From positions 1 to 24,039 of the forward strand of contig PJAB01000549.1 of assembly GCA_002887195.1 (NCBI GenBank): DNA of 24,039 nt, given 5' to 3'. The notes below the pieces were generated by a model. It was given only the letters and a program-made list of their open reading frames with translations, had not been told where the DNA came from and did no database searches. Of this stretch, positions 8,256 through 16,492 are shown one piece after another; position 1 is the stretch's first letter, and every line of letters begins with the position of its first letter. Origin of the DNA: Chrysochromulina parva (Eukaryota; Haptophyta; Prymnesiales; Chrysochromulinaceae). The translations under genes and the position numbers were made by a program.

Positions 8256-10016
8256 TCACAACGGGCACCAGTCGCTCCGCCCGATGCCGAGTGTGGCTTG
8301 CTCGAGCCGTCGGTGCCGCACAAACAGGATGGCGGCGTTGGCGACGCCATATGAGGTGAGACACTCGAGCGCCACCCTGGCGTGCCACTCTCGGCCGCGT
8401 GTGCACACTTCGATGCGCTGCGTTACGAGATCAAGAATCGTCCACATGGCGGGTAGCAGTGAGCTGCCAGACTCCGCTGGCTCCTTCGCGCTATTGCCCT
8501 CGCTCGTGATGGGCACATGCATCGCATGGAAGAGAGGTCCCATCGGTCTTAAGGGCACTGTCAGCCGACCCCAGAGTTCGCCACGGAGCGCATAGGTCGA
8601 TCCCATCGGCAGGAAGGGTGCACTCGGCCTCTTGGGCGGTGCCCATGAAAAGTAGAAGACCACGCGTGCCGTTGCATCACACCCGCCCATCCTGTCGCTT
8701 CCCTCGTCATTGCCGTCGCCCTCACCGCCACCTGTGCCCTCGGCCTTGGCCAGCACGTGCTGCCATAACGTATGGGCGCCCCCATGGTGGAGCAATCGAG
8801 AGTCCATGAGCGTGGCGCTGCCCAACTTCGCCTCGATCACTTGTGAAGACCGCGGCCAACGCTCCTGACAGTCTTCCGCGGATTCGTAAGACTGTGTCGC
8901 GTGCGTGCCCGGAGACACACGAAGCGCGCCAAGCTCGGCCGCGGTGTCTTGGAGTACAATGAAGGCCGTCGTCATGGTCGAGTCACCGAAGCGTGCCTCC
9001 GTGTCAAAGTGCTCGGCCTGCTCCTTCGCGCCGGCACGTACGATGATGGAAGCAAGTTCGGTGATCGTGGCGCCATCTGGAACCAGGTCAGCAAGAAGCC
9101 CGCGCCGCTCGCCGCGCTCATCAGCGCGCACGCCCACTGCAGTCAAGGCCCGTGCCACCAGCGGGAGGTCGGGTTCGAGCAGCAGGTGCTCGCGATGATT
9201 CGCCTCGAGCACGGGCGCGTGCTTCATCCGAGGAGCGATGTGCAACAGGAACTCGCGAAGCTCCAACGCCAACGGGCGTGGAAGGGCGCCAACTACCACT
9301 GCAACGCCTGCCGTTTTCAAGGCGCGTCGGGCTTGCAGGTAATTGGCGGGTTGGAGTGTGGCTTCGGCGAGCTCTCGAGCCGAGGGCTTGGTTTCAATCG
9401 GCCAGTGCGGCACTGCAAATGGCAGATGGCCCAATGGAGCCGCGCCCTCGGGGCAGGACTGCGCCGGTGACTCCCGGAGCGGCTCCAGCGCCCAGATCTG
9501 TAGATAAGGTCGGCTCGGCACGCAAGACCGGCGGGATTGCGCGCAACTGACAAGATTGAGCCGTGTATTCTCGAGCACGCTCATGAGTGCCGTCGCCAGG
9601 GTGGTTCGTGCAAGCATCGCAGTCTGAGGCGTGCCCAAGGTCGGCCGGACCGCATCTATCCAGAGATGAGCGACGCAGGTGTGGTTGACTGGCTTATCGC
9701 GATAGGCAGCGAGGAAGTCGGCCGTGAATGAGGGCTCCGTTTCAAGGTCGAGAGGGCTCGAGCAGCGCTCATCACACAGATTGCAGGCATAGGGGCAAAC
9801 CTCGGCTACAGTGCGACCAGCGAGCGACGGATGTGGCAACTCAGTCCAGAGATCTTCAAAAGTGGCGGCACAGAAGGACGAGCTCAGCATTTCGCACGAG
9901 ACGTACCCGGAAATGTGGCAGTAGCCCTCGATGCAAGGGAACGGGCCACGGTCCGCGCATCTGAGAGCCATGAAAGTCAGGAGCGTGCCAGGAGTGGGCC
10001 CGCCACACAGCGCCAC
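8256..10016 (-). CDS. Secreted ShKT-domain and PhyH-like 2OG-Fe(II) dioxygenase
   Basis: 586 aa from the ATG at 10016. The first 20 residues are moderately hydrophobic (MALCGGPTPGTLLTFMAL) and can serve as a signal peptide. Cys 20, 28, 33, 41, 49, 74, 78 and 81, ending in VCPYACNLC, look like a ShKT six-cysteine module. Residues about 225-465 resemble phytanoyl-CoA dioxygenase: iron ligands H336-x-D338 (AEHFDTEARF) and distal H410 or H411 (LLHHGGAH), LRVSPGTH in the core, and R451 (TARVVFYFSW) as probable 2-oxoglutarate anchor. A Gly/Asp low-complexity insert of about 30 residues separates the distal His from that Arg. The family hydroxylates lipids, prolines or small molecules using O2 and 2-oxoglutarate; the substrate here is unknown. 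The cysteines suggest a secretory-pathway location. It is divergent from the SLOG/SLATT gene. Confidence 0.8.
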   Translation of the reverse strand: MALCGGPTPGTLLTFMALRCADRGPFPCIEGYCHISGYVSCEMLSSSFCAATFEDLWTELPHPSLAGRTVAEVCPYACNLCDERCSSPLDLETEPSFTADFLAAYRDKPVNHTCVAHLWIDAVRPTLGTPQTAMLARTTLATALMSVLENTRLNLVSCAQSRRSCVPSRPYLQIWALEPLRESPAQSCPEGAAPLGHLPFAVPHWPIETKPSARELAEATLQPANYLQARRALKTAGVAVVVGALPRPLALELREFLLHIAPRMKHAPVLEANHREHLLLEPDLPLVARALTAVGVRADERGERRGLLADLVPDGATITELASIIVRAGAKEQAEHFDTEARFGDSTMTTAFIVLQDTAAELGALRVSPGTHATQSYESAEDCQERWPRSSQVIEAKLGSATLMDSRLLHHGGAHTLWQHVLAKAEGTGGGEGDGNDEGSDRMGGCDATARVVFYFSWAPPKRPSAPFLPMGSTYALRGELWGRLTVPLRPMGPLFHAMHVPITSEGNSAKEPAESGSSLLPAMWTILDLVTQRIEVCTRGREWHARVALECLTSYGVANAAILFVRHRRLEQATLGIGRSDWCPL

Positions 10017-10432
10017 ACTCGCCCACTCCTTTCACTCCTGTGCGAGAGTTACTGTAAATGGAAACTCCGGATTCCATTTTCAGATCCAGTAATACTATGT
10101 GAAAATGGATATACTACGCGCGACGCGACGCACGCGGCACGCACGCGCGAGCTGAATAAGCCCTTCGCCACTTACGGAGCGTTCGTTCGATTTTACTCCC
10201 TAGTTCTCTCCTGTGACACGGGTGAATTACATCTTGTCGACCGGCGTTTGTGACGTTCGTGTGTCTGTCTCGTGTGTCCGGCTCCCCCCGTTGTTTTTGA
10301 ACCGGAGCGCCGTCAAAGGCGCGTGTTTCGGTGTGAGGCAACCTGCCGGAACGGCGCGCGTACGTTGGGACCTCGCACGGCGACCATACGGACCGGCCAG
10401 CCGAGCGGGTGGTTCGTGTTCCACCGGTCCGC
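10017..10432. promoter_or_regulatory. Shared divergent promoter region
   Basis: This 416-bp spacer lies between the divergent starts of the dioxygenase (10016, -) and the SLOG/SLATT protein (10433, +). It should contain both promoters and 5' UTRs. It includes an A/T-rich island (about 10055-10115) with a perfect 10-bp inverted repeat. No TATA box can be assigned with confidence. Confidence 0.5.
10073..10109. repeat. Inverted repeat (10-bp stem, 17-nt loop)
   Basis: TCCATTTTCA at 10073-10082 and its exact complement TGAAAATGGA at 10100-10109. Just to the left, a second small palindromic block (about 10056-10077, ATGGAAACTCCGGATTCCAT) overlaps the first arm. It could be a protein-binding site, an RNA hairpin in a 5' leader, or a decayed element end. 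Confidence 0.7.
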
Positions 10433-13303
10433 ATGGCAGACGCTGGCGCTGCGGCGGAGCCAGCACCTCCCGAACCGGCCGACACGGCAGCTCCTGACGC
10501 TCCAGCCGAGGCAGCTCCATCCCAAGCCAGTGATGAGGCTCCGCCAGCGAGTGCCAGTGATGAGGCGCCGCCTGCGGGTGACGATGCTGCGCCTCAGCGC
10601 CGTGAGGCACCTGTTCTCGAAGGGACGGTCCTTTCCCCCAGCGAGGAGGCAGAAGCCGCACCTGACTTGGAAAAGGCGCCTGAGGAAGAGGCGGAAGACG
10701 GAAGTTCGAACGCAAAGTGGACGGTGTTCAGCGTGAAGGAGACGCAGCGTGAGTGCAAAGCGCTTTTCGTACCCGATGGCAGGCGCCTCAACACCCAGGA
10801 CCTGCAGGTTCTTCTCGCCGAAAACTGGAACGACGAGCCTCCCAACTTTCTGGTGAGTGCAGACGCAGGTACCATTCATCCCAAGGACTTTGCGACCCCA
10901 GCGCTCAGGGATCAAGTGCATGCCTTCGAAAAGTTCAGGAGATGGGGAGAGCTTCACGGGGAGCTTCGTGGTATCGAGAAGGGCAGCAAGAAGATGGAGG
11001 ACTTTTCGCTCAAAGTGATCAATGACGTCATCTTCCTCAGACTCACCACTGTATTCGTCTCCGTGCTCGAGCAAGCCGTGATCGCTCCGAATTTCATCGT
11101 TGTCGACCGCGTGTCGGCGAAGTCGCCGTCCGCTGAGCTAATCCTTGAGATAGCGCTGCAGAAAGTTCGTGACCTCCCCAAGGTGCTCTGCATCGACGCC
11201 TTTTCGCGCCTCAAGCAATTCAAGGGCCAGAGCGGTACAGGCCCCATCGACCCAGTCACCCAGACATGCATCGACACTATGAGGAGAATCCAAAAGACTG
11301 GTGTGAACCTCGGGTCCGACGACGAGCCAAAGGATAAAGAAGACATCATGCAATTCTATGACCTTGCTGAGTATTCAGATCCATACGCTGACTTCTTTAT
11401 GAACAGTCCGCTCCCGCGCAAGCCCGAAGCCGTCCATGTGCAGGCCGATGGAACGGTCCAAAGGCGCAGCAAGTGGCAGTATCACTACCTGAAGACATTC
11501 TGGGGTGGCGCAAACCGTTATATCCTGCTCGATGTTGCGCACGACGCCCCTGACCTATCGGGCCTCGGCGAGTATGGCTTTATCCATGCAAATGGGCAGG
11601 ACATGATGTTTGACCGCTTCAAGTCGCGCGTTCAGCAGGGCTACAAAATGGTGATGCTGCACAACACGGGCGGCCTAACACAGGCTTTCGCTGCGATTCG
11701 CGCCGCGATGCTATCGCAAGTGACGTGCCCGACGCCCAACGAGATTCTCAACCTGATAAAAAACGATGCGACCGTCTCGAACAACGCGTGGAGGCATAAG
11801 TTTGGCCTGCCTGAGATTCACATGATGATGGAGCTCAACCAGCGCGCGCCGATGATCTTGCGCGATACCATCTTGGCCGTCGATGTGATGAATGATCCGT
11901 CGGACCGCGTACTAGACACCATGGCGGTGGTCTTCAACGCGGGCGGCGGCGTCCCAGAGCTTGGACTCGGCATGGCGGAGCAGCTGTGCATCCTTACGGC
12001 GTGGAAGCGCCACCTGACGCTCTACGAGAATGCCATCAAATTCGAGCAGATTGCAGATGCGATCCAACTCTTCACGTACTGCAATGCAATCCTAACCACG
12101 GTCCTGGCCGTCCTCTATGCCCTGGAGACAGCAAGCTCGGACCTTGCTGCCGCGCTTGCCGCGCTGACACCCGTGCTCGACACGATCCAGAATGGTGAGC
12201 TGAGCAGCGGCGCCTTAGACGGCGTCGTCGAAGGGGCAGTTACTGAGGAGGTTAACCCGCTCAAGGGCCTGACTGCGCTTGAAATGACAATGGTGCTGCT
12301 ACCCATCATCTCTGCACTGCTCAACGCCATTCGTAGCAAGATGCGCCCGCGCGAGAAATGGGCGACGTGCTATATGGCGGCATTCCAGATCGTCAATCAG
12401 ATCTACGATTACCGCCTTCGCACGAATGCTTACGACCCGACACCACCGCCGCCCAAAGAAGGTGAGGAACCACCACCAGAAATCTCACCGAAGAAGCGCG
12501 CGGTCATGATGCGTCAACTGTTTGTGGAAACCTGCAAGGCGATCTACACAGCGGCCATAAGCACGGAGGTGGCCAAAGGCGGATCGCTGCAGATGGGCCA
12601 AAAAGGTGGGATGGACCTCGAGAACGACAAAGCTTCGTTCATTGAAGCCCTCAACGAGCACAATCAGATTGTCATCCTGGGCGTATCTAAGTCCAAGAAG
12701 CCCAAGAAATCGAAGGTGACCCCAGCGCCTCCCGAAGAGGAGGAACCAGACTACGATGAGAATGCAGTCCAAGAAAAGATCTCGAAAAAAGACGATAAAA
12801 AGCGCGCCAAAGACGAGGAGGGGCCTTCGTCGATGTACGTCGACAACCTGTACTCGCAGTTGGACGTCGAGAGCTACATGCACTGTCGGCTGAGGCCGTT
12901 GACGGCGTTCTTTGAGAGGCGTGCCCCGACACTGAGCAATCGAGCCACCTACATGGAGGGGGTAGCAATCGCTGCCAATACTGTTGGTGCGCTCCTCGCC
13001 GTGACGGGTGGTGCCGAATTTATCGCGATCTCCGTAGCAGTGGCCTCTGTTGCCATGGCACTCCAGGACTACTTTTACTTGCCAAGCCAGACCAACATTG
13101 CGAATTCGGTGCTCTCTGAATGCCACAACTTGATCCTTCACTGGGATTCGCTCTCACTCGTCCAGCGCAAGACCAGAAGGACTCGGAGCTTGGTCTGTAC
13201 CACGTGCGAGCAGTCGTACTTGTCGCTCGTCTCAGCGCGAACGGCCATCTCCGCAAAGCTGCCGACAGAGGATAAGAAAGCAGAGGAAGGCGAGGACAAC
13301 TAA
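10433..13303 (+). CDS. SLOG (TRPM LSDAT-like) protein with two SLATT-like 2TM modules
   Basis: 956 aa from the first ATG (10433); an upstream GTG is ignored. Residues 1-90 are Ala/Pro/Glu-rich and disordered. Residues about 93-460 look like the SLOG/LSDAT nucleotide-ligand fold: NWNDEPPNFLVSADAG matches the TRPM-type 'W....PnlliSvtGG' strand, and FKSRVQQGYKMVMLHNTGGLTQAF holds the Gly-rich loop. The first 2TM module has helices at about 544-564 and 613-634 followed by MRPREKW......IYDYRLRTNAY, the RP..KW/Y.R...Y signature of SLATT/DUF4231 domains. After a Pro/Lys/Glu linker the second module has helices at about 843-861 and 863-883 and a helical tail with a conserved-looking L..W.SL pattern. 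SLOG domains bind nucleotide-derived ligands; SLATT domains are proposed pore-forming effectors in bacterial conflict systems. Domain calls come from motif recognition and should be confirmed by profile search. Confidence 0.75.
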   Translation: MADAGAAAEPAPPEPADTAAPDAPAEAAPSQASDEAPPASASDEAPPAGDDAAPQRREAPVLEGTVLSPSEEAEAAPDLEKAPEEEAEDGSSNAKWTVFSVKETQRECKALFVPDGRRLNTQDLQVLLAENWNDEPPNFLVSADAGTIHPKDFATPALRDQVHAFEKFRRWGELHGELRGIEKGSKKMEDFSLKVINDVIFLRLTTVFVSVLEQAVIAPNFIVVDRVSAKSPSAELILEIALQKVRDLPKVLCIDAFSRLKQFKGQSGTGPIDPVTQTCIDTMRRIQKTGVNLGSDDEPKDKEDIMQFYDLAEYSDPYADFFMNSPLPRKPEAVHVQADGTVQRRSKWQYHYLKTFWGGANRYILLDVAHDAPDLSGLGEYGFIHANGQDMMFDRFKSRVQQGYKMVMLHNTGGLTQAFAAIRAAMLSQVTCPTPNEILNLIKNDATVSNNAWRHKFGLPEIHMMMELNQRAPMILRDTILAVDVMNDPSDRVLDTMAVVFNAGGGVPELGLGMAEQLCILTAWKRHLTLYENAIKFEQIADAIQLFTYCNAILTTVLAVLYALETASSDLAAALAALTPVLDTIQNGELSSGALDGVVEGAVTEEVNPLKGLTALEMTMVLLPIISALLNAIRSKMRPREKWATCYMAAFQIVNQIYDYRLRTNAYDPTPPPPKEGEEPPPEISPKKRAVMMRQLFVETCKAIYTAAISTEVAKGGSLQMGQKGGMDLENDKASFIEALNEHNQIVILGVSKSKKPKKSKVTPAPPEEEEPDYDENAVQEKISKKDDKKRAKDEEGPSSMYVDNLYSQLDVESYMHCRLRPLTAFFERRAPTLSNRATYMEGVAIAANTVGALLAVTGGAEFIAISVAVASVAMALQDYFYLPSQTNIANSVLSECHNLILHWDSLSLVQRKTRRTRSLVCTTCEQSYLSLVSARTAISAKLPTEDKKAEEGEDN

Positions 13304-14161
13304 ATGCAGTCAGCGCCAGGAGGGCATGAGTGGTACGGTAATGCACTTAGTACTCGACGCACATATGAGATATGTGGCGTCCATATCGCCGCATGGAGTG
13401 AGTCACATACTCATCAGAGGCGTCTCCGTCGTCTGGACACTCGGTACGGACCCAGGGGACGTCGCGCGGACTGCGGACCCGGACCGGACGCGCGGGACGC
13501 TTGAGCTTACACGAAACTCGGGTCGTCCGGTCCAACGTGCGCCGTCGCGAAAAATTACCGACTCGGTTGTACACGACAGGTTTTCACTCGGCTCTCGGCG
13601 CATGGCGCATTGGCGCTGCTCTCGGGCCGCCGGTCACGTCAAAGACAAGCACAGTACACACATAGATCATAGTAGTCGAGCTTGAGTACACAGCTCGTAG
13701 GTGCCCGGATCCGATTCACCATACCCCGGCCCGCCTCCGTAGATGTGCGCGCACCTGCGGTGCTGCGCGCAGCACGCTCAGCTGACACTGCATGGCCATG
13801 CCGCACGTGCACACTAGCCAACACGCGTCGTCGGCTCGTCGCTGGTTCCATCTGTCCTTATTCCTGTTCAGCTCGCCTGCTGGCTGCTCCGGAATATCGG
13901 AGTCCCAAGATCTCGTGGCGACGTGACATGGCCACAGCCATGGACGACGACGACGACGAAGGCCATGACGACGACGAAGGCCATGGTCATTCCTTGTGCT
14001 TGTCCCGCGCAACCTCCTCGTTGTCCTTGTGCACGCGTCGAGTGCATGAGGCTCCGCGTGTGCACCATAGTTCGGCCGGCCCACCGCTAGCGTCGTCCGT
14101 GTGCGCACGGACGGCCGCAGCATACGCAGCAGCTCCCGCCTCGCTGATGCCCCCTGCGCGC
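13304..14161. other. Long spacer between convergent genes
   Basis: 858 bp between the stops of the SLOG/SLATT gene (+) and the GH5 gene (-). Frames of 60-165 codons exist on both strands but have compositions typical of chance GC-rich frames, and several need TTG or GTG starts. A 21-bp tandem unit around 13943-13983 (GACGACGACGAAGGCCATGAC-like, two copies) is the only repeat noticed. No RNA gene was recognised. Confidence 0.5.
13943..13985. repeat. Two-copy 21-bp tandem repeat
   Basis: GACGACGACGAAGGCCATG occurs twice head to tail in the spacer downstream of the GH5 gene; no role is evident. Confidence 0.65.
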
Positions 14162-16009
14162 TCATTGGCCATATGAGGCGTAGTCCGAGTCCGCGCGCGA
14201 GCTGCCGAGGAGGTCTTCGAGAAGCGCCTCGCGCCGGGCGCCGCGCATCCGGCGGGCCACGAGGGCAGAGGCCGCCGCCACGGCGCTCACCACGGCGCCC
14301 GCCGCCAGAAGGGGCACGCCACGTGGCGTCGAAGTTGCAGCGAGCACCGAGGTCGCCTCGCTCGTGGCGGCGGGCTGCGGGGCGGCGAGGCCGAGCGCGA
14401 CGGCGGCGATGGCGGCGGTCGGGGCAACGGCCTCGGGTAGCGCGACGGCGGCGACCGTGGGCGGCGGGCACGCGTTGACTACCTCAGCTGCATGCACGTC
14501 CGACACGTTGCCCGGGAACCAGCCGTTGTAGTAGGCTTGAATGAAGGACCAGCGCGGCTCCATTTCTGTGCGGAAGTTCCAGAAGAACCAGCCGTGGCCG
14601 CTGTTGAACGAGTTGAGCGACTTCATGGTGAGGGTGGTCATGTACTCATTATTCCTATCGCCCCACTCGACGCCCACTGGGCATTGGCCGAATTGCGGGC
14701 CCGAAACGCCCGTGCCATACGGCCCCTGCAGGGGCATCTCGTTCGAGGGCGGCGTACCGGGCTGCTCGTAACCCATGTACGGTGCGGCGCACGGGAACAT
14801 GCGGCAGGAGACCTTGGGATAGCCGGGCAGGTTGTCGTTGAAGCCGTTGAGCCACATCGCACAGTTGTCCGTCGCGAGCGACCACTCGCCCACGATGAGC
14901 GGCATGTCGACCTGTTCCTCCATCTGGCGCACGTTGCCCCTGAAGTTGCATGCATTCTTGTAAAAGGTAGACATGAGGCCCGGGCGGTTCCAAGCTTGAT
15001 AGATGTGCGCGTCCAATACCTTATGCGAGCACCCCTTCATGAAGTCCCACCACGCCGACGGGTACCCGCGGAACGAGTCGTGCATCACGAACATCCATTT
15101 GGGCGCGCCCTCACGCACAATGTGATACCCGTCCCAATAGAACTTCTTGAGCACCTCGAGAGGGATGGCTTGCCAAGGCTCGTTGAGAGGCTCGAGGCCC
15201 CAAATGGCCGGGTGGTCCTTGAACATGGACACGATCGTCTGGACCACGGCCAGCGTGCTGTTGATGTTCGTATCATTGATCGACGAGTACGACCAGCTCG
15301 ACAGCTCGAACTTTCCCGCCCACTCAGCCGACCGGATAGGCCAATGCTCGAAGGTGGTGATGCCTCCGTCGTCGGCCTGCGAGGTGACCTGCGTCCACTT
15401 CACCGCGAGCGCCTGCCCCGAGTTGTCGAAGCCGTTCTGCGAGCCGCGAACCGCATGGATGTCGAGCAACGCCTTGATCTTGTACTTCGAGCACAGGTCC
15501 AGCACGCGCTTGAGCTCGTCATTGGCACCATCCATGCAGCCGATGTACGGCCCGTAGGGCGCGAACTGCCAATCGCCGACGGGGATGCGCACCATGTTCG
15601 ATCCCGTCTTGGCGATCGACGCAATGTCCTCCTCGCGCACCCACGCCTGCCAGTGCCGGCGCATCTGCTTGTTGCCCTCAACGGGCCCTAGCGCATCGCA
15701 GAACGTGTAGGAGTCCATGCCGGTGTGCTTGGGCGCGTCAGTGCCATATTTCTCGTCGGAAGAAAGAAACTGGTAGAAGAGGCTCGGCGTGATCCACGGC
15801 TCAAGGACGAGCCATCCCCCAAGGTTGGTGCCCATGACCTTCCAGTCCTCGGCTGCCGACTTGTGGTTCTCATCGGGGCAAGTGTAAGGGTTAGGCTCGT
15901 CCTCGAGCCGGCGGCGGTCGAAACCTGGGTCGACCGTCGTGTGACCAGCACGGTTCGTGGTGCCCGGAAACCCGCTCAGAATCGAAGCTACGATGAGCGG
16001 CGCCAGCAT
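14162..16009 (-). CDS. GH5 exo-1,3-beta-glucanase, secreted and membrane-anchored
   Basis: 615 aa from the ATG at 16009, chosen because it gives an immediate signal peptide (MLAPLIVASILSGFPG); the frame extends 78 codons further up without protein-like sequence. The catalytic domain (about 45-525) starts with the family motif MGTNLGGWLVLEPWITPSLF. Acid/base E277 is in WGLEPLNEPW and nucleophile E375 in LIVGEWSLATDN; conserved HAVRGSQNG and WFFWNF are present. These match yeast EXG1-type glucan 1,3-beta-glucosidases, which release glucose from beta-1,3-glucan. An Ala/Pro linker and a C-terminal transmembrane helix (about 563-585) followed by RRMRGARR and a short cytosolic tail indicate a type I membrane anchor. 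Possible substrates are storage glucan (chrysolaminarin), wall or scale glucan; this is inference. Divergent from the BRCT gene. Confidence 0.92.
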   Translation of the reverse strand: MLAPLIVASILSGFPGTTNRAGHTTVDPGFDRRRLEDEPNPYTCPDENHKSAAEDWKVMGTNLGGWLVLEPWITPSLFYQFLSSDEKYGTDAPKHTGMDSYTFCDALGPVEGNKQMRRHWQAWVREEDIASIAKTGSNMVRIPVGDWQFAPYGPYIGCMDGANDELKRVLDLCSKYKIKALLDIHAVRGSQNGFDNSGQALAVKWTQVTSQADDGGITTFEHWPIRSAEWAGKFELSSWSYSSINDTNINSTLAVVQTIVSMFKDHPAIWGLEPLNEPWQAIPLEVLKKFYWDGYHIVREGAPKWMFVMHDSFRGYPSAWWDFMKGCSHKVLDAHIYQAWNRPGLMSTFYKNACNFRGNVRQMEEQVDMPLIVGEWSLATDNCAMWLNGFNDNLPGYPKVSCRMFPCAAPYMGYEQPGTPPSNEMPLQGPYGTGVSGPQFGQCPVGVEWGDRNNEYMTTLTMKSLNSFNSGHGWFFWNFRTEMEPRWSFIQAYYNGWFPGNVSDVHAAEVVNACPPPTVAAVALPEAVAPTAAIAAVALGLAAPQPAATSEATSVLAATSTPRGVPLLAAGAVVSAVAAASALVARRMRGARREALLEDLLGSSRADSDYASYGQ

Positions 16010-16492
16010 TCCCCGACTTGTCTTGTCGCGCGGCGAGAATGAGGCTGCGTGGTGTGATGAAACCTGCCAGAAATGGCGCATGTTGCAGGCGCAAGTATGG
16101 AGATCGGAAAAGGACCTGGGGAAGCCAACGCGAGATCGGTCCATTCTTCTTTTCCAACAGCAGCTACACCCCGCCTGAGCGGGTTTCACACGCGTCACGC
16201 GGCCCCGGTCGCGGCGCGGAGGTGCGGTCCTACTCTCATTCACTCATTCACTCACTCATCACTCACTCACTCAAGAACTCACTCACTCACTCGCACTCAC
16301 TCTCAAACGCACTCACTCACTCACTCCGCGTACAATCGGGTGTATTCCTACTCTCGTAACAGTCTCTCGTAATGTGAAGGCTTCGCCACCCCCTGCCTTT
16401 GCAGGTTGTGGCCATGCCTCCCGGCTCCCGTGCTTCTTCTTCTGGGTTGGTTTTATTTGTTGATGGCGCGTTGTGTTGAGCTTTTACTTATC
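16010..16492. promoter_or_regulatory. Divergent promoter region with ACTC microsatellite
   Basis: A 483-bp spacer between the divergent starts of the GH5 (-) and BRCT (+) genes. The central part (16231-16326) is an imperfect ACTC/ATTC repeat; the BRCT side contains a T-rich tract near 16448-16460. Both promoters must lie here. The first ATG on the + side at 16414 is out of frame with the BRCT protein. Confidence 0.5.
16231..16326 (+). repeat. Imperfect (ACTC)n / (ATTC) microsatellite
   Basis: About 95 bp of mostly CACT/CATT tetranucleotides, interrupted by AAGAA and GCACT/CAAACG blocks. It is strongly strand-asymmetric (pyrimidine-rich on +) and sits in the shared promoter of two divergent genes. 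Confidence 0.9.

Noticed and set aside
13987..14172. 61-codon minus-strand frame overlapping the GH5 stop
   Set aside because: No Kozak context, motif or targeting signal; overlap with the stop looks accidental.
13682..14176. 164-codon + strand frame in the spacer before the GH5 stop
   Set aside because: Begins at TTG, composition is random-like (Arg/Ala/Ser), includes an Asp run from a short DNA repeat; no homology suspected.
14492..15691. Long + strand frame (399 codons) opposite the GH5 gene
   Set aside because: It is antisense to a clear catalytic domain; its His/Arg/Val-rich composition is what the complement of GC-rich codons gives.
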